The notes under the pieces: generated by a model
What the model was told of the DNA's origin: nothing
The model's database searches: none
The model's input: only the letters and a program-made list of their open reading frames with translations
Assembly: GCA_017444015.1 (NCBI GenBank)
Contig: JAFSXN010000146.1
Location: 1-51,217, forward strand
DNA from: Lachnospiraceae bacterium
GTDB lineage: Bacteria; Bacillota; Clostridia; Lachnospirales; Lachnospiraceae
Length of the DNA: 51,217 nucleotides
Direction: 5' to 3'
Position numbers and translations under genes: made by a program
Shown here: in pieces, positions 8,281 through 17,668 of the stretch
Numbering within the stretch: position 1 is the stretch's first letter
Layout: every line of letters starts with the position of its first letter

Positions 8281-9726
8281 TCAGTATCCCAACATCCAGT
8301 CATACATCTCCTGATACTTTCTTGCCGAAACATTCCAGGAGAAGTCCGCCGCCATAGCCCGATCGATGATCTTGTTCCACTCCCGCTTCTTTTCATTGAA
8401 AACATCATAGGCGTAGCGGATCGCTCCGATCATCTCATGCGCGTTGTAGTTCACAAAGGAAAATCCCGTTCCGGTACTTTCATACTCGTTATAGGGCTCT
8501 ACCGTATCCTTGAGACCGCCGGTTTCCCGAACGATCGGCACGGTCCCGTACCGAAGGGCCATAAGCTGCGACAGACCGCAGGGTTCAAAGAGCGAAGGCA
8601 TTAAGAAAGCATCGCAGCTGGCATAGATCTTATGGGACAGCTCCTCGGAATAGTAGATATTTGCGGATACCTTATTGCTGTACTTCCAGTCATAATGCCG
8701 GAACATATTCTCGTATCGCTCCTCTCCGGTCCCTAAGACAACGATCTGAACGTTCATCTGACAGAGCTCCTCCATCATAAACGCGATCAGATCAAAGCCC
8801 TTCTGGTCGGTAAGCCTCGAAACGATACCGATCATAAATTTCCTGTCATCGACCTCAAGGTTTAAGGACTCCTGAAGGTCTCTCTTGTTTTTGATCTTTT
8901 CCTTGCGGAAATCTCTGGCATTGTATTTATAACGGATAAACTTGTCCGTCGAAGGATTGTATTCCTTGTAGTCGATCCCGTTCACGATCCCCCGCAGATC
9001 TCCGCTTCTGGCGGACAGCAGACCGTCCAGACCCTCGCCGTAAAACCGGGTCTTTATTTCGTTTGCATAGGTTTCGCTTACGGTAGTTATCGCGTCCGCG
9101 TAGACAAGACCGCCCTTTAACATATTCGCGTCCTTATAGGACTCTAACTTATCCGGCGTAAAGAAATAATCCGGAAGCTCGGAATACGCCTTGATCGTCG
9201 GAACATCCCAGTTTCCCTGGAACTTCAGATTATGAATCGTCATAACGGACTTGATATCCCGAAAGAACTCTCCGTCGTGGAAGCGTTCTTTTAAATAAAC
9301 CGGGATCAGACCCGTCTGCCAGTCATGACAGTGAACGATATCCGGCTTGAAGCCGACCACCGGCAGGATCGAAAGGGCCGCTCTCGAAAAGAAGATGAAT
9401 TTTTCGATATCCCAGAGAATATTCCCGTAGGGTACCGACCCGGCAAAATAATACTCATTGTCGATAAAATAAAACGTCACGCCCTCGTAAACCGACCGGA
9501 AGATCCCTACATAGGTCTGCTTCTGATCGTACTCCATATAGAAATTGGTCAGATATTCCATTTTATCCCGAAGCTCCTGCTTGATGCAGAGATATTTCGG
9601 GAGGATGACCCTGCAATCGAAGTACTCCCTGTCAAAGCACTTGGGGAGCGAGCCTACCACATCCGCAAGTCCTCCTGTCTTAACAAACGGTACACCCTCC
9701 GAAGCCACAAACAGAATATTTTTCAT
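8281..9726 (-). CDS. glgA: Glycogen synthase (ADP-glucose type)
   Basis: 481 residues, normal for bacterial GlgA, a GT5 glycosyltransferase that extends alpha-1,4-glucan from ADP-glucose. Seen: N-terminal KTGGLADVVGSLPK (residues 16-29, donor-binding loop), HCHDWQTGLIPVYLK, IHNLKFQG, and the C-terminal Rossmann half with IVSRLTDQKGFDL, PSLFEPCGLSQL and YGTVPIVRETGGLKDTV. The ATG has GGAGG 7 bases upstream. It is the last gene of a long collinear run and follows the unknown membrane protein by 38 bases. No other glycogen genes (glgB, glgC, glgP) are in the window, so it sits outside any glg operon. Confidence 0.95.
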   Translation of the reverse strand: MKNILFVASEGVPFVKTGGLADVVGSLPKCFDREYFDCRVILPKYLCIKQELRDKMEYLTNFYMEYDQKQTYVGIFRSVYEGVTFYFIDNEYYFAGSVPYGNILWDIEKFIFFSRAALSILPVVGFKPDIVHCHDWQTGLIPVYLKERFHDGEFFRDIKSVMTIHNLKFQGNWDVPTIKAYSELPDYFFTPDKLESYKDANMLKGGLVYADAITTVSETYANEIKTRFYGEGLDGLLSARSGDLRGIVNGIDYKEYNPSTDKFIRYKYNARDFRKEKIKNKRDLQESLNLEVDDRKFMIGIVSRLTDQKGFDLIAFMMEELCQMNVQIVVLGTGEERYENMFRHYDWKYSNKVSANIYYSEELSHKIYASCDAFLMPSLFEPCGLSQLMALRYGTVPIVRETGGLKDTVEPYNEYESTGTGFSFVNYNAHEMIGAIRYAYDVFNEKKREWNKIIDRAMAADFSWNVSARKYQEMYDWMLGY

Positions 9727-9764
9727 CCAAGTTCCTCCAATGAGTCAGTTATTTCTGTATTATA

Positions 9765-10973
9765 TCAGTTTATCGGTACCTCTTCAATAAAATAATCGTT
9801 TTCGAAGCTGTCCACTACGACCTTGGTAATATTTCCGGCGATGTGAGAAGCGGAAATAATGGTGGGATGAGAGAAATCATACACAAGGCTCCCGTCAGAC
9901 CTCTTAACAAAATCTGAGAACCGTACAACCGCCCGAACGCTTGTCGTAACGCCGTCAGCCTGTGTCATATCGCAGGAATAGATAATATCCAGGTCGTTGT
10001 AATGATTGCCGTTCTTTCCTTCGGCTCCCTCTTTCACAGTCTTGAAATAGGCCTTCACAGGAGACGGCGTCAGCCACGAAAAGGTCGCCTGCTTATTGAT
10101 ATAGATCGGAACCAGTCCAGCCTCGATAAAAACACGCACCCCATAGGTATTCGCGTCGACAAAGGCGGTTTTTCCGGCTGAGATCGCTTCCTTTATCACT
10201 TCCGAAGGAAGCTCCGAGGCTGCTTTGACATACTCGTCGACACCCTCCACCCGGTAGATCCTTACGCACTCCTCGCTGGGCTTTTCGACGACGATCTTAC
10301 GATTCCTGCATTCCTTTTCGCTGAAATAGGCACGGATTGCGACCTCGTCTCCCTGTTCGTAATATTCCCTGTATTCTACCGGATTAAATACGATATCCCG
10401 GATAAAGTCGTCCTCGCTGTGATTTTTGATCGCAAGCTGTACATTGGGGGACTGTCCCGTAAAACTGACCTCAAGCTCCGAAAAAAGCTCCTCTACGGTA
10501 ATTCTCCTTGCTTCCTCCAATCCGAAAGCAGAAAGCTCCTCTTCCGTACCCGTAATCCGGATATTCAGCTCTCCGGCTAAGGCTCTGTCATAGTTATAGC
10601 GAACTAAAACCCCCTCGCCGTTGCTCAGGCTGCTTTCCGGCGGGAGCACCGGCTCGATCGTATCGATGAAGCGGTAGTAATCCCGGACAGACAGCTCACC
10701 GCTCTTAAACAGGGTCCCCTCATATTTCTCAAAGGCCTCATCCAGCCTGCTCTGTAAAAGCTCTCTGTCAAGCGTTACCTCAAGAGAACCCTTTCCGTTA
10801 TATCCCGTAAAACTTTTATTAAAGTATTCCGAAACCGCAATCTCCGCGTACGGCCTTTTGGACAGAAGCACCGAAAGAACCACAAAAACAATGGCCGCCA
10901 GGGCAAGGAGGATCGCCGCAAGCTTTACCGCCCTTCCGCTCTTTTTCCCTTTTCTCCTGCTTCTAGTTCTCAA
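9765..10973 (-). CDS. Single-pass membrane protein of unknown function
   Basis: About 402 residues. A very basic N-terminus (RTRSRRKGKKSGR) is followed by one membrane helix and an external region of about 350 residues. That region contains sequences such as YFNKSFTGYNGKGSLEV and ELEVSFTGQSPNVQL, which look like repeats of a small beta-sandwich unit. I do not recognise the family. The frame can begin at GTG 10994, but that has no ribosome site; TTG at 10973 has AGGGG 7 bases upstream, so I chose it. Either start overlaps the end of recN. The C-terminal part (VPIYINKQATFSW to VPIN) is well formed, so the gene looks intact. Its place between recN and glgA gives no clear clue to function. Confidence 0.7.
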   Translation of the reverse strand: MRTRSRRKGKKSGRAVKLAAILLALAAIVFVVLSVLLSKRPYAEIAVSEYFNKSFTGYNGKGSLEVTLDRELLQSRLDEAFEKYEGTLFKSGELSVRDYYRFIDTIEPVLPPESSLSNGEGVLVRYNYDRALAGELNIRITGTEEELSAFGLEEARRITVEELFSELEVSFTGQSPNVQLAIKNHSEDDFIRDIVFNPVEYREYYEQGDEVAIRAYFSEKECRNRKIVVEKPSEECVRIYRVEGVDEYVKAASELPSEVIKEAISAGKTAFVDANTYGVRVFIEAGLVPIYINKQATFSWLTPSPVKAYFKTVKEGAEGKNGNHYNDLDIIYSCDMTQADGVTTSVRAVVRFSDFVKRSDGSLVYDFSHPTIISASHIAGNITKVVVDSFENDYFIEEVPIN

Positions 10974-12663
10974 GCCGGTACCCCTGCTTGACACCCTGCG
11001 CCAAACGCTTCATTTCCCTCGCCGACTCGATCACATTCTCCGTGACCTCCGCTCCCGAAAGCATTCTGGCAAGCTCGCCTGTGATCTCCTCCTCGGAAAG
11101 CCTTCGGACCGTCGTTTCCGTATGGTTTTCCCTCACCTGCTTCTGTATTTCATAATGGGAGTCCGCCATTGCCGCGATCTGGGGCAGATGGGTGATGCAG
11201 ATCACCTGGGTCTTCCCTGAAAGAAAGGCTAACTTCTCCGAAACCTTCTGCGCCGTCCGCCCGCTGATCCCGGTATCGATCTCATCAAAGATCAGCGTCT
11301 CGATCTGATCTTTATCCGCAAGCACGGTCTTTAAGGCAAGCATGATCCTTGAAAGCTCTCCCCCCGAGGCTACCTCCGTAAGAGGGCGGAGCTTCTCTCC
11401 CGGATTCGTGGAGATCATAAACTCCACCTCATCCATTCCCTTTACCGAAAGCCTTTCCTCATCGCCTATAACGGTAATTTCAAACCGGGCATCCAGAAAA
11501 TTCAGCTCCATCAACGACTGCGCGATCTTTTTTTCAAGCTCCTTCGCACCCTTTTTCCGAAGCTTTGATATCTGACCGGCAAGCTTTAAGGCCTTTTCCT
11601 TTGTCGTTTCGCAGCGGCTCTCCAGCTCCCTCAGATACGCTTCAAAATCTGTATACTTTAATAATAACGTCTGTTTTTCTTCAAGATTTTTAATAACATT
11701 AGTTATTGTATTCCCATATTTATTCTTCAGATGATTCAGCGTATTCAGCCGTTCCTCGGTCTGCGCAAACTCCTCCTCCGAAAACTCAAGGCTCTGCTCA
11801 TATTCCGCTGCCGACCGGTTAAAATCGTTCATCAGGCTGTCGATATCCGTAAGCATCAGAATCAGAGAGCCGATGGTCTCATCCAGCTCCTCGACGGGCT
11901 TCAGCTTCGAAAGCGCCCGCCCGATCACAGAGCCCGCCGCGTTCTCGCTCTCATAGCCGCATTCCGCATACGCGGCGCCCACCGCTTCAAGGATCCGCCT
12001 TGCGTTTCTCATCCTTAAAAAGCGCCGTTCTAACTCCTCATCCTCTCCCTCCGTCAGCTTTGCCGCCTCGATCTCGTCGATCTCAAATTTCAGAAATTCC
12101 TTTTCTCTCTCCAGATTCGGCAGCTTCTCTTTTCCCTCTGAGAGCTCCTTCAGGCTTTCCCGGTACTCCTTCACCAGACCCGAAAGCTCGGAAAGAAGAG
12201 TCCGGATCTCTGTTCCGCAGTATTCGTCCAGGATCTCCAGATGTCTGCTTTTATTCAGCAGGGACTGATGCTCGTGCTGTCCGTGAAGATCCAGTAACAG
12301 AGAGGATACCTCCCGAAGTACCCCCGCCGAAACGGTTTCCCCGTTGATCTTCGCGCTCCCGCGCCCGCCTGAGATCCTTCTTGTCAGGACCACCTGATCA
12401 TCCTCCAGATAGACGCCAAGCTCCTCAAGCTTTTCCCCAAGCTCCTTACTGTCAACGGTAAAGGTCAGCTCACAGAGAGCGTATTCCGCGTCCTCTCTTA
12501 CGATATCCTTTGAGACCCGGCCGCCGAGCGCAAAGCTCACCGAATCAACGATCAGGGATTTCCCTGCTCCGGTCTCTCCGGTCAATACGTTGAAGCCCTT
12601 TGTAAAGTCCATTTCTACCTCATGGATCAGGGCAATATTTTTTACGTATAAATTTAATAGCAT
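10963..12663 (-). CDS. recN: DNA repair ATPase RecN
   Basis: 566 residues, an SMC-like ATPase acting early in double-strand break repair. Seen: Walker A GETGAGKS (29-36), LDLHGQHEHQSLL, a long coiled-coil middle, the signature ASGGELSRIMLALK, Walker B LIFDEIDTGISG and VICITHLPQIAAMAD. The ATG at 12663 lies within CATATG; the nearest good ribosome site, AGGAG, is 11 bases away, longer than usual. The start overlaps a TAACATATGCTAT motif also found near deoB; its core resembles the centre of a LexA box, and recN is an SOS gene in Bacillus. It follows argR by 22 bases, the conserved order in Clostridia. The usual downstream spoIVB-spo0A pair is not here. Confidence 0.96.
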   Translation of the reverse strand: MLLNLYVKNIALIHEVEMDFTKGFNVLTGETGAGKSLIVDSVSFALGGRVSKDIVREDAEYALCELTFTVDSKELGEKLEELGVYLEDDQVVLTRRISGGRGSAKINGETVSAGVLREVSSLLLDLHGQHEHQSLLNKSRHLEILDEYCGTEIRTLLSELSGLVKEYRESLKELSEGKEKLPNLEREKEFLKFEIDEIEAAKLTEGEDEELERRFLRMRNARRILEAVGAAYAECGYESENAAGSVIGRALSKLKPVEELDETIGSLILMLTDIDSLMNDFNRSAAEYEQSLEFSEEEFAQTEERLNTLNHLKNKYGNTITNVIKNLEEKQTLLLKYTDFEAYLRELESRCETTKEKALKLAGQISKLRKKGAKELEKKIAQSLMELNFLDARFEITVIGDEERLSVKGMDEVEFMISTNPGEKLRPLTEVASGGELSRIMLALKTVLADKDQIETLIFDEIDTGISGRTAQKVSEKLAFLSGKTQVICITHLPQIAAMADSHYEIQKQVRENHTETTVRRLSEEEITGELARMLSGAEVTENVIESAREMKRLAQGVKQGYRLEN

Positions 12664-12685
12664 ATGTTACATAACTCCTGTTACT

Positions 12686-13138
12686 TCAATTCCGGACGAT
12701 TTCCTGAAGAATTTCCCGAACCTCCTTTAAGGCCTCCGGTGTCTTGATGGCGCACATGATCGTATCGTCTCCGGCGATACAGCCGACGATCTGGGGAAGC
12801 TGCATGGCATCTAAGGCTGCCGCGATCGCCATAGCCATTCCCGCCTCCGTCCGGATCACCAAAAGCTCACCCGCCGTATCCATAGAGGCAAAGCCGGCCC
12901 GCAGTACATCCGTATACCTTCCCTCGTCTCCCGCCGCCTCTTTTTTTTGCCTTGCATACTTCTGTCCGCCGTTTTCCGCAGGGACCTTGATGATATGCAG
13001 CTTGTTGATATCTCTGGAAACCGTTGCCTGGGTGACTTGAAAGCCGGACTGCTTTAAAAGGCTTGCCAGCTCCTCCTGCGTCTGGATCTCATATTCGTCG
13101 ATCAGCTCCAGAATCTTTTCTGTTCTTGAATTCTGCAT
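12686..13138 (-). CDS. argR: Arginine repressor ArgR
   Basis: 150 residues, full length. The N-terminal winged helix-turn-helix contains TQEELASLLKQSGFQVTQ and ATVSRDINKLHIIKV. The C-terminal domain, which binds arginine and forms hexamers, has the GCIAGDDTIMCAIKT stretch. The family represses arginine synthesis and activates catabolism; in Firmicutes it commonly sits between nadK and recN, as here. It starts 5 bases after the nadK stop. No arginine genes are in the window except carAB, whose control by ArgR cannot be judged from what is visible. Confidence 0.96.
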   Translation of the reverse strand: MQNSRTEKILELIDEYEIQTQEELASLLKQSGFQVTQATVSRDINKLHIIKVPAENGGQKYARQKKEAAGDEGRYTDVLRAGFASMDTAGELLVIRTEAGMAMAIAAALDAMQLPQIVGCIAGDDTIMCAIKTPEALKEVREILQEIVRN

Positions 13139-13143
13139 TTCCT

Positions 13144-13983
13144 TTATCCGCCAAGCTTTCTGGACAACAGATCCAGAAAGCTTTCCTTTCCGAGTCGTAT
13201 CAGTCTGGTCTCCACCTCAGCGCAGCAGATCTCCACCTCGCTGCCCACTCCAAGCTTTGCCATTCTCCCTCCGTCACAGGAGACCCCTGCCTCATATTCC
13301 TGCGGAGATCTTCCGCCCAGTACCCGGATCCTTACGGTATCCTCCGCGGACAGCACGATGGCTCTCGTATTTAACGTATGCGGACAGATCGGATTGACGA
13401 CGATCAGGCGGGCCGTTGGTTCTACGATCGGTCCCCCCGCCGACAGACTGTAGCCGGTAGAGCCGGTAGGCGTCGCTACGATCATTCCGTCCGCGTCATA
13501 GGTATTTAGCTTCCTGTCATTGACGATCAGCTCAAAGGAAACCGCCCGGAGACTTCCGATCCTTGAAATCACAACATCATTCAGGGCGTAATGCTGCTTT
13601 TCGCCCGCCTCTGTGCCCCGGAATTCTCCGGAAAGCATCATCCGGTTTTCTATTTCAAAATCCGATGCAAGAAGCCTCTCAAGCGCCGGTTCGATCCCGT
13701 CCTTTTCCACCTCTGTCAGATACCCGGTCGTCCCGAGGTTTACGCCTAACATCGGGATATTGCTGCCTGCTGCCCCGGAAGCGACCTGAATGAACGTCCC
13801 GTCGCCGCCGAGAGTAATAATGCAGTCGATATCCGCTTCATAGGGCTTTCTTTGGGACTCGTCCCTTCGTATCCGCTCCAGACTGCATTTCACATTGCGG
13901 GCCTCAAGAAAGCCAAGGATCCTGCCCGCAACCTTTAACTCCTTATCCTTTTCATCATTAACTACGATATGGATCTTCTTCAT
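13144..13983 (-). CDS. nadK: NAD kinase
   Basis: 279 residues. It phosphorylates NAD to NADP using ATP or polyphosphate in the cytoplasm. Seen: the GGDGT motif (59-63) in IITLGGDGTFIQVASG, the NLGTTGYLTEV stretch, and the conserved DGMIVATPTGSTGYSLSAGG. Family members usually have NLGxLGFL; this copy has T and Y, both conservative. It overlaps the end of tlyA by 26 bases, consistent with one transcript. Supply of NADPH fits its neighbours in the isoprenoid cluster, although the clustering is a general clostridial trait. Confidence 0.96.
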   Translation of the reverse strand: MKKIHIVVNDEKDKELKVAGRILGFLEARNVKCSLERIRRDESQRKPYEADIDCIITLGGDGTFIQVASGAAGSNIPMLGVNLGTTGYLTEVEKDGIEPALERLLASDFEIENRMMLSGEFRGTEAGEKQHYALNDVVISRIGSLRAVSFELIVNDRKLNTYDADGMIVATPTGSTGYSLSAGGPIVEPTARLIVVNPICPHTLNTRAIVLSAEDTVRIRVLGGRSPQEYEAGVSCDGGRMAKLGVGSEVEICCAEVETRLIRLGKESFLDLLSRKLGG

Positions 13984-14803
13984 CTCTTTTTTCGCCGTAA
14001 AAAGTCTCGTGCGCCTCGTTTGTCACCTGTTCCGTAAGCTCTAAAAACCTCTGCCCGGGAATCCCCGCTTCTTTCTTTTTTTCAAGCAGGATCAGATATT
14101 CGATATTTCCCTCCGGGCCCCGGATCGGAGAACAGGAGAGTCCCGAAACGCAAAAGCCTGTAGAAAGAGCCGTCTGATATACCCCTTCGATCACCTCTTT
14201 ATGGACCTGTCGGTCTCTTACGACCCCCTTTTTCCCAACCTTTTCCCTTCCCGCTTCAAACTGCGGCTTGATCAGGCAGACCATCCCTGCGCCCTCCCGA
14301 AGAAGAAGGTAAGCCGGAGGAAGTATCTTATCCAGGGATATAAAGGAAACGTCACAGGAAGCAAAATCGACAGGCTCTGAGATAGCATCGGCAGAAATAT
14401 AACGAAAGTTCGTTTTCTCCATACAGACGACACGGGGATCGTTTCGAAGGATCCAGGCTAACTGACCGTAGCCCACGTCGATGGCGTAGACTTTTTTTGC
14501 GTTATTTTGCAGCATAACGTCCGTAAAGCCTCCGGTGGAAGCCCCGATATCCATACAGGTCATCCCCGACAGGGACAACTGAAACACAGCTACGGCCTTT
14601 TCCAGCTTCAAACCGCCTCTGCTGACATATTTTAACGGATTCTCCTTCACGGTAAGTTTACAGTCCTCGGGAAAGGAGGCGCCGGGCTTATCCTCTCTCT
14701 GGCCCGCTACAAATACATTCCCGGACATAATCAGCGCCTTTGCCTTTTCGCGGGAAGCGGCAAGCCCTCTGTTGACCAGGATGACATCAAGCCTGTTTTT
14801 CAT
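13958..14803 (-). CDS. TlyA family rRNA (cytidine-2'-O)-methyltransferase
   Basis: 281 residues. An N-terminal S4 RNA-binding domain (RLDVILVNRGLAASREKAKALIMSGNVFV) is joined to an FtsJ-like Rossmann methyltransferase domain with the SAM-binding DIGASTGGFTDVMLQ and DVGYGQLAW. The TlyA family methylates ribose of cytidines in 16S and 23S rRNA, which in mycobacteria affects capreomycin sensitivity; some members are called hemolysins by old annotation. The downstream end overlaps nadK and the start overlaps the dxs stop by 17 bases, so translation is probably coupled. The order dxs-tlyA-nadK-argR-recN is the standard clostridial arrangement. Confidence 0.92.
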   Translation of the reverse strand: MKNRLDVILVNRGLAASREKAKALIMSGNVFVAGQREDKPGASFPEDCKLTVKENPLKYVSRGGLKLEKAVAVFQLSLSGMTCMDIGASTGGFTDVMLQNNAKKVYAIDVGYGQLAWILRNDPRVVCMEKTNFRYISADAISEPVDFASCDVSFISLDKILPPAYLLLREGAGMVCLIKPQFEAGREKVGKKGVVRDRQVHKEVIEGVYQTALSTGFCVSGLSCSPIRGPEGNIEYLILLEKKKEAGIPGQRFLELTEQVTNEAHETFYGEKRDEEDPYRS

Positions 14804-16667
14804 GCCTGATCCCCGGATAACAGCGAAGCCTTGCGGCGATGGAATCCGCGTCGATCCCCGTCTCTCTCTTCAAAAGCTCAACGTTCCCGTGCTCTACATA
14901 GTCGTCCGGAAGAGCGATGTTTACAACCTCCAGATCGATCCCGTTTTCATCAATATATTCCCGGACCTGTTCGCCAAAGCCTCCGATCCGGACATTTTCC
15001 TCCATGGTAACCAACAGTCTGTGTCCCGTCTGGAGCTGTGCAAGCATCTCTGTATCAAAGGGCTTGGCAAAGCGGGCGTTGACGATGGTACAATGGATTC
15101 CCAAAGGGGTAAGCCGCTCCTTTACAAGCTCCGCTGTCTTAACCATACTGCCAAGCGCAAACAAAACGATATCCTCTCCAAGACAGATCAGCTCACTCTT
15201 TCCGTATTCGATCGGCGCCCTGTTGTCCTTCAGCCCGTCGTAGGCCTCGCCTCTGGGATAGCGGATCGCGATAGGTCCCTCAAACGCCACGGCAAATTTC
15301 ATCATATCGGAAAGCTCCCACTTGTTCTTGGGTGCAAGGATACTCATATTCGGGATGGAGGACAGATAGGACAGATCAAAGATCCCCTGATGGGTCTCTC
15401 CGTCCGAGCCCACAAGCCCCGCCCGGTCGATACAGAAGACCACGGGAAGATTCTGGATACAGACATCGTGAAGGATCTGATCATAGGCTCTCTGCAAAAA
15501 AGAGGAATAGACCGCAACGATAGGCCTAAGCCCTCCCGCCGCAAGGCCTGCCGCAAAGGTCACCGCGTGCTGCTCCGCGATCCCTACATCAAAGAACCGG
15601 TCCGGATACATATTGGAAAAGCGCTTCAGCCCGGTCCCGTCCGGCATGGCAGCCGTGATCGCGACCACCTTTTCGTTTCTGGCCCCGAGCTTTGTCATGA
15701 CCGTCGAAAAGACATCGGTATAATTCGATTTGACGCGGTTTACCAGGGGCAGCCCGGTCTGTATATCAAAGGGCTCCGCCCCGTGGAATCTGGCCGGATG
15801 CCGCTCCGCCGGAAGATACCCCTTGCCCTTTTTGGTAATGACATGAACGATAACGCATTTATCGATCTTACGGGCTTCCGTAAACATCTGCCTCATAGCC
15901 TTGACGTCGTGCCCGTCCACAGGCCCTAAATACGTCAGTCCCATATCCTCAAAAAACATTCCGGGTACAACCAGCTGCTTGAAGCCGCTCTTATAGCGCT
16001 TTAAGGTATCGACGACCCGCTCTCCGACCTTCGGCAGCTTCAGAAGATGGTCCTCCAGATCGGTCTTAAAATTCCGGTAGGGCTCCATGGTCCTTATCTT
16101 TCGAAGATACTTGGAAACGCCGCCTACGTTCTCCGCGATGGACATGGCGTTGTCATTTAAGATGATCACATAATTGGTTTTCAGTCTGGCCGCGTTATTT
16201 AAGGCTTCGTAAGCCATCCCCCCGGTCAGGGCCCCGTCGCCGATCACCGCGAAAACGGCATAGTCCTCTCCCTGTAAGTCTCTCGCCTTTACAAGTCCGA
16301 GACCTGCGGAAACAGAGGTAGAGCTGTGTCCGGTATCGAACGCGTCACAGTCGCTCTCCGCCCGTTTCGGAAAGCCGCTCATACCGCCGTATTTGCGCAG
16401 CCCGTCAAAGCCGTCCCGTCTCCCGGTCAGCAGTTTATGCGTATAGGACTGGTGCCCGACATCCCAGATGATCTTATCCCTGGGAAGCTCGGTAATCAGA
16501 TGGAGCGCCATAGTAAGCTCCACCGCGCCCAGATTGGATCCGAGATGTCCGCCGGATTTACTGATCTTATTGACCAGAAACTCGCGGATCTCCTCCGCTA
16601 GAGCATCATAGTCGCTTTCTTCTATATTTTTTATATCATTTGGCTTCTGTATTCTGTCAAGCAGCAT
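14787..16667 (-). CDS. dxs: 1-deoxy-D-xylulose-5-phosphate synthase
   Basis: 626 residues, full length. It is a thiamine diphosphate enzyme joining pyruvate and glyceraldehyde 3-phosphate, the first step of the MEP isoprenoid pathway. Seen: GHQSYTHKLLTGR, GHSSTSVSAGLG, the ThDP/Mg motif GDGALTGGMAYEALNNA, the central transketolase domain with DVGIAEQHAVTFAAGLA and DRAGLVGSDGETHQG, and a C-terminal transketolase domain. It follows ispA after an 89-base gap that contains a short hairpin (GATCGTTT at 16693-16700 with AAACGATC at 16704-16711). The site before the ATG is weak (GGGA, then GAAAG). Its pairing with ispA places two isoprenoid steps in one operon. Confidence 0.97.
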   Translation of the reverse strand: MLLDRIQKPNDIKNIEESDYDALAEEIREFLVNKISKSGGHLGSNLGAVELTMALHLITELPRDKIIWDVGHQSYTHKLLTGRRDGFDGLRKYGGMSGFPKRAESDCDAFDTGHSSTSVSAGLGLVKARDLQGEDYAVFAVIGDGALTGGMAYEALNNAARLKTNYVIILNDNAMSIAENVGGVSKYLRKIRTMEPYRNFKTDLEDHLLKLPKVGERVVDTLKRYKSGFKQLVVPGMFFEDMGLTYLGPVDGHDVKAMRQMFTEARKIDKCVIVHVITKKGKGYLPAERHPARFHGAEPFDIQTGLPLVNRVKSNYTDVFSTVMTKLGARNEKVVAITAAMPDGTGLKRFSNMYPDRFFDVGIAEQHAVTFAAGLAAGGLRPIVAVYSSFLQRAYDQILHDVCIQNLPVVFCIDRAGLVGSDGETHQGIFDLSYLSSIPNMSILAPKNKWELSDMMKFAVAFEGPIAIRYPRGEAYDGLKDNRAPIEYGKSELICLGEDIVLFALGSMVKTAELVKERLTPLGIHCTIVNARFAKPFDTEMLAQLQTGHRLLVTMEENVRIGGFGEQVREYIDENGIDLEVVNIALPDDYVEHGNVELLKRETGIDADSIAARLRCYPGIRHEKQA

Positions 16668-16756
16668 TCTTTCGTTCCCGATCCGAAAATGTGATCGTTT
16701 CGCAAACGATCCCCTTCTTTTTTATACAGTCTCAGACCGCAAAGCCCCAAATTGCC

Positions 16757-17668
16757 CTACGAGCGCCGGTCGATCAGGGACTTTGCCAGTTCATAGAGGA
16801 ACCGCTGATCCCCGGGCAAGGCGCTGATCTGGTCAAGGGCCTTGTCGGAGTAAGCGCGTACATCCTTTTTTGCCTGCTCCATCCCCTTTAAGGTAACATA
16901 GGTGACCTTGTTGTTTTTAGCATCGGATCCAATAGGCTTTCCAAGCTCCTTCTCGTCCCCCTCCACATCCAGGATATCATCCCGGATCTGAAAGGCCATG
17001 CCGATATTCTCCGCAATCGCCGATATCTTAGCAACCTCTTTCTCATCTGCTCCCGCAAGGATCGCCCCGACAGTCATCGCGGCATCGATCAGAGCGCAGG
17101 TCTTCTTTAAAAAGATAAAGGAAAGCTCCTCCTCATTTACGCTAAGCCCCTGCTTTTCCGCCTGAACATCATAGACCTGCCCGCCGACCATCCCATAGAT
17201 CCCGGCCTTGTCTGAAAGGCGGATAAGAGCATCCGCCGTCCGCTTAAGCTCCTCTCTGCTGTGACAGGAATCAAAGGCCAGAGCCGCTGTTTCAAAGGCA
17301 TAGTTAAGCAGCGCATCCCCGGTAAGGATCGCCATCGCCTCCCCGTATACCGCATGCGTCGTCTTCTTTCCCCGCCGGTACAGATCGTTATCCATCGCCG
17401 GCAGATCATCGTGGACCAGAGAATAGGTATGGATCAGCTCGATCGCTGTCATAAAGCGCTCCAGGGCCGACGTATCCTCCGCTCCCTCGAACAGCTCATA
17501 GACCGTATGCATAAGGATCGGACGAAGTCTCTTCCCGCCGGCAAGCAGCGAATAGTTCATCGCCTCCAGAACAAGCCTCTGGCAGCCCTCTTCCTTAAGA
17601 ACGCCGAACCGCCTTATGACCTGATCAGCATACGCCCGCTCCTCACTAAGCTTGTGTTCGAAATTCAT
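16757..17668 (-). CDS. ispA: Polyprenyl diphosphate synthase (farnesyl/geranylgeranyl type)
   Basis: About 303 residues. It condenses isopentenyl diphosphate with allylic diphosphates to short-chain prenyl diphosphates. Seen: GGKRLRP, the first Asp-rich motif in LVHDDLPAMDNDLYRRGK, the GDALLNYAFE stretch, and the second Asp-rich motif DDILDVEGD followed by LGKPIGSDAKNNKVTYV. The spacing before the first motif fits farnesyl or geranylgeranyl synthases, but chain length cannot be fixed from sequence alone. I chose the ATG at 17668 (MNFEHKL), with GGAG 6 bases upstream, over the longer frame from 17713. It overlaps xseB by 23 bases. Confidence 0.93.
   Translation of the reverse strand: MNFEHKLSEERAYADQVIRRFGVLKEEGCQRLVLEAMNYSLLAGGKRLRPILMHTVYELFEGAEDTSALERFMTAIELIHTYSLVHDDLPAMDNDLYRRGKKTTHAVYGEAMAILTGDALLNYAFETAALAFDSCHSREELKRTADALIRLSDKAGIYGMVGGQVYDVQAEKQGLSVNEEELSFIFLKKTCALIDAAMTVGAILAGADEKEVAKISAIAENIGMAFQIRDDILDVEGDEKELGKPIGSDAKNNKVTYVTLKGMEQAKKDVRAYSDKALDQISALPGDQRFLYELAKSLIDRRS

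Noticed and set aside
14772-15929. Long plus-strand ORF of 385 codons
   Set aside because: It lies entirely antisense to dxs, whose motifs are complete, and its translation has no recognisable domain or ribosome site.
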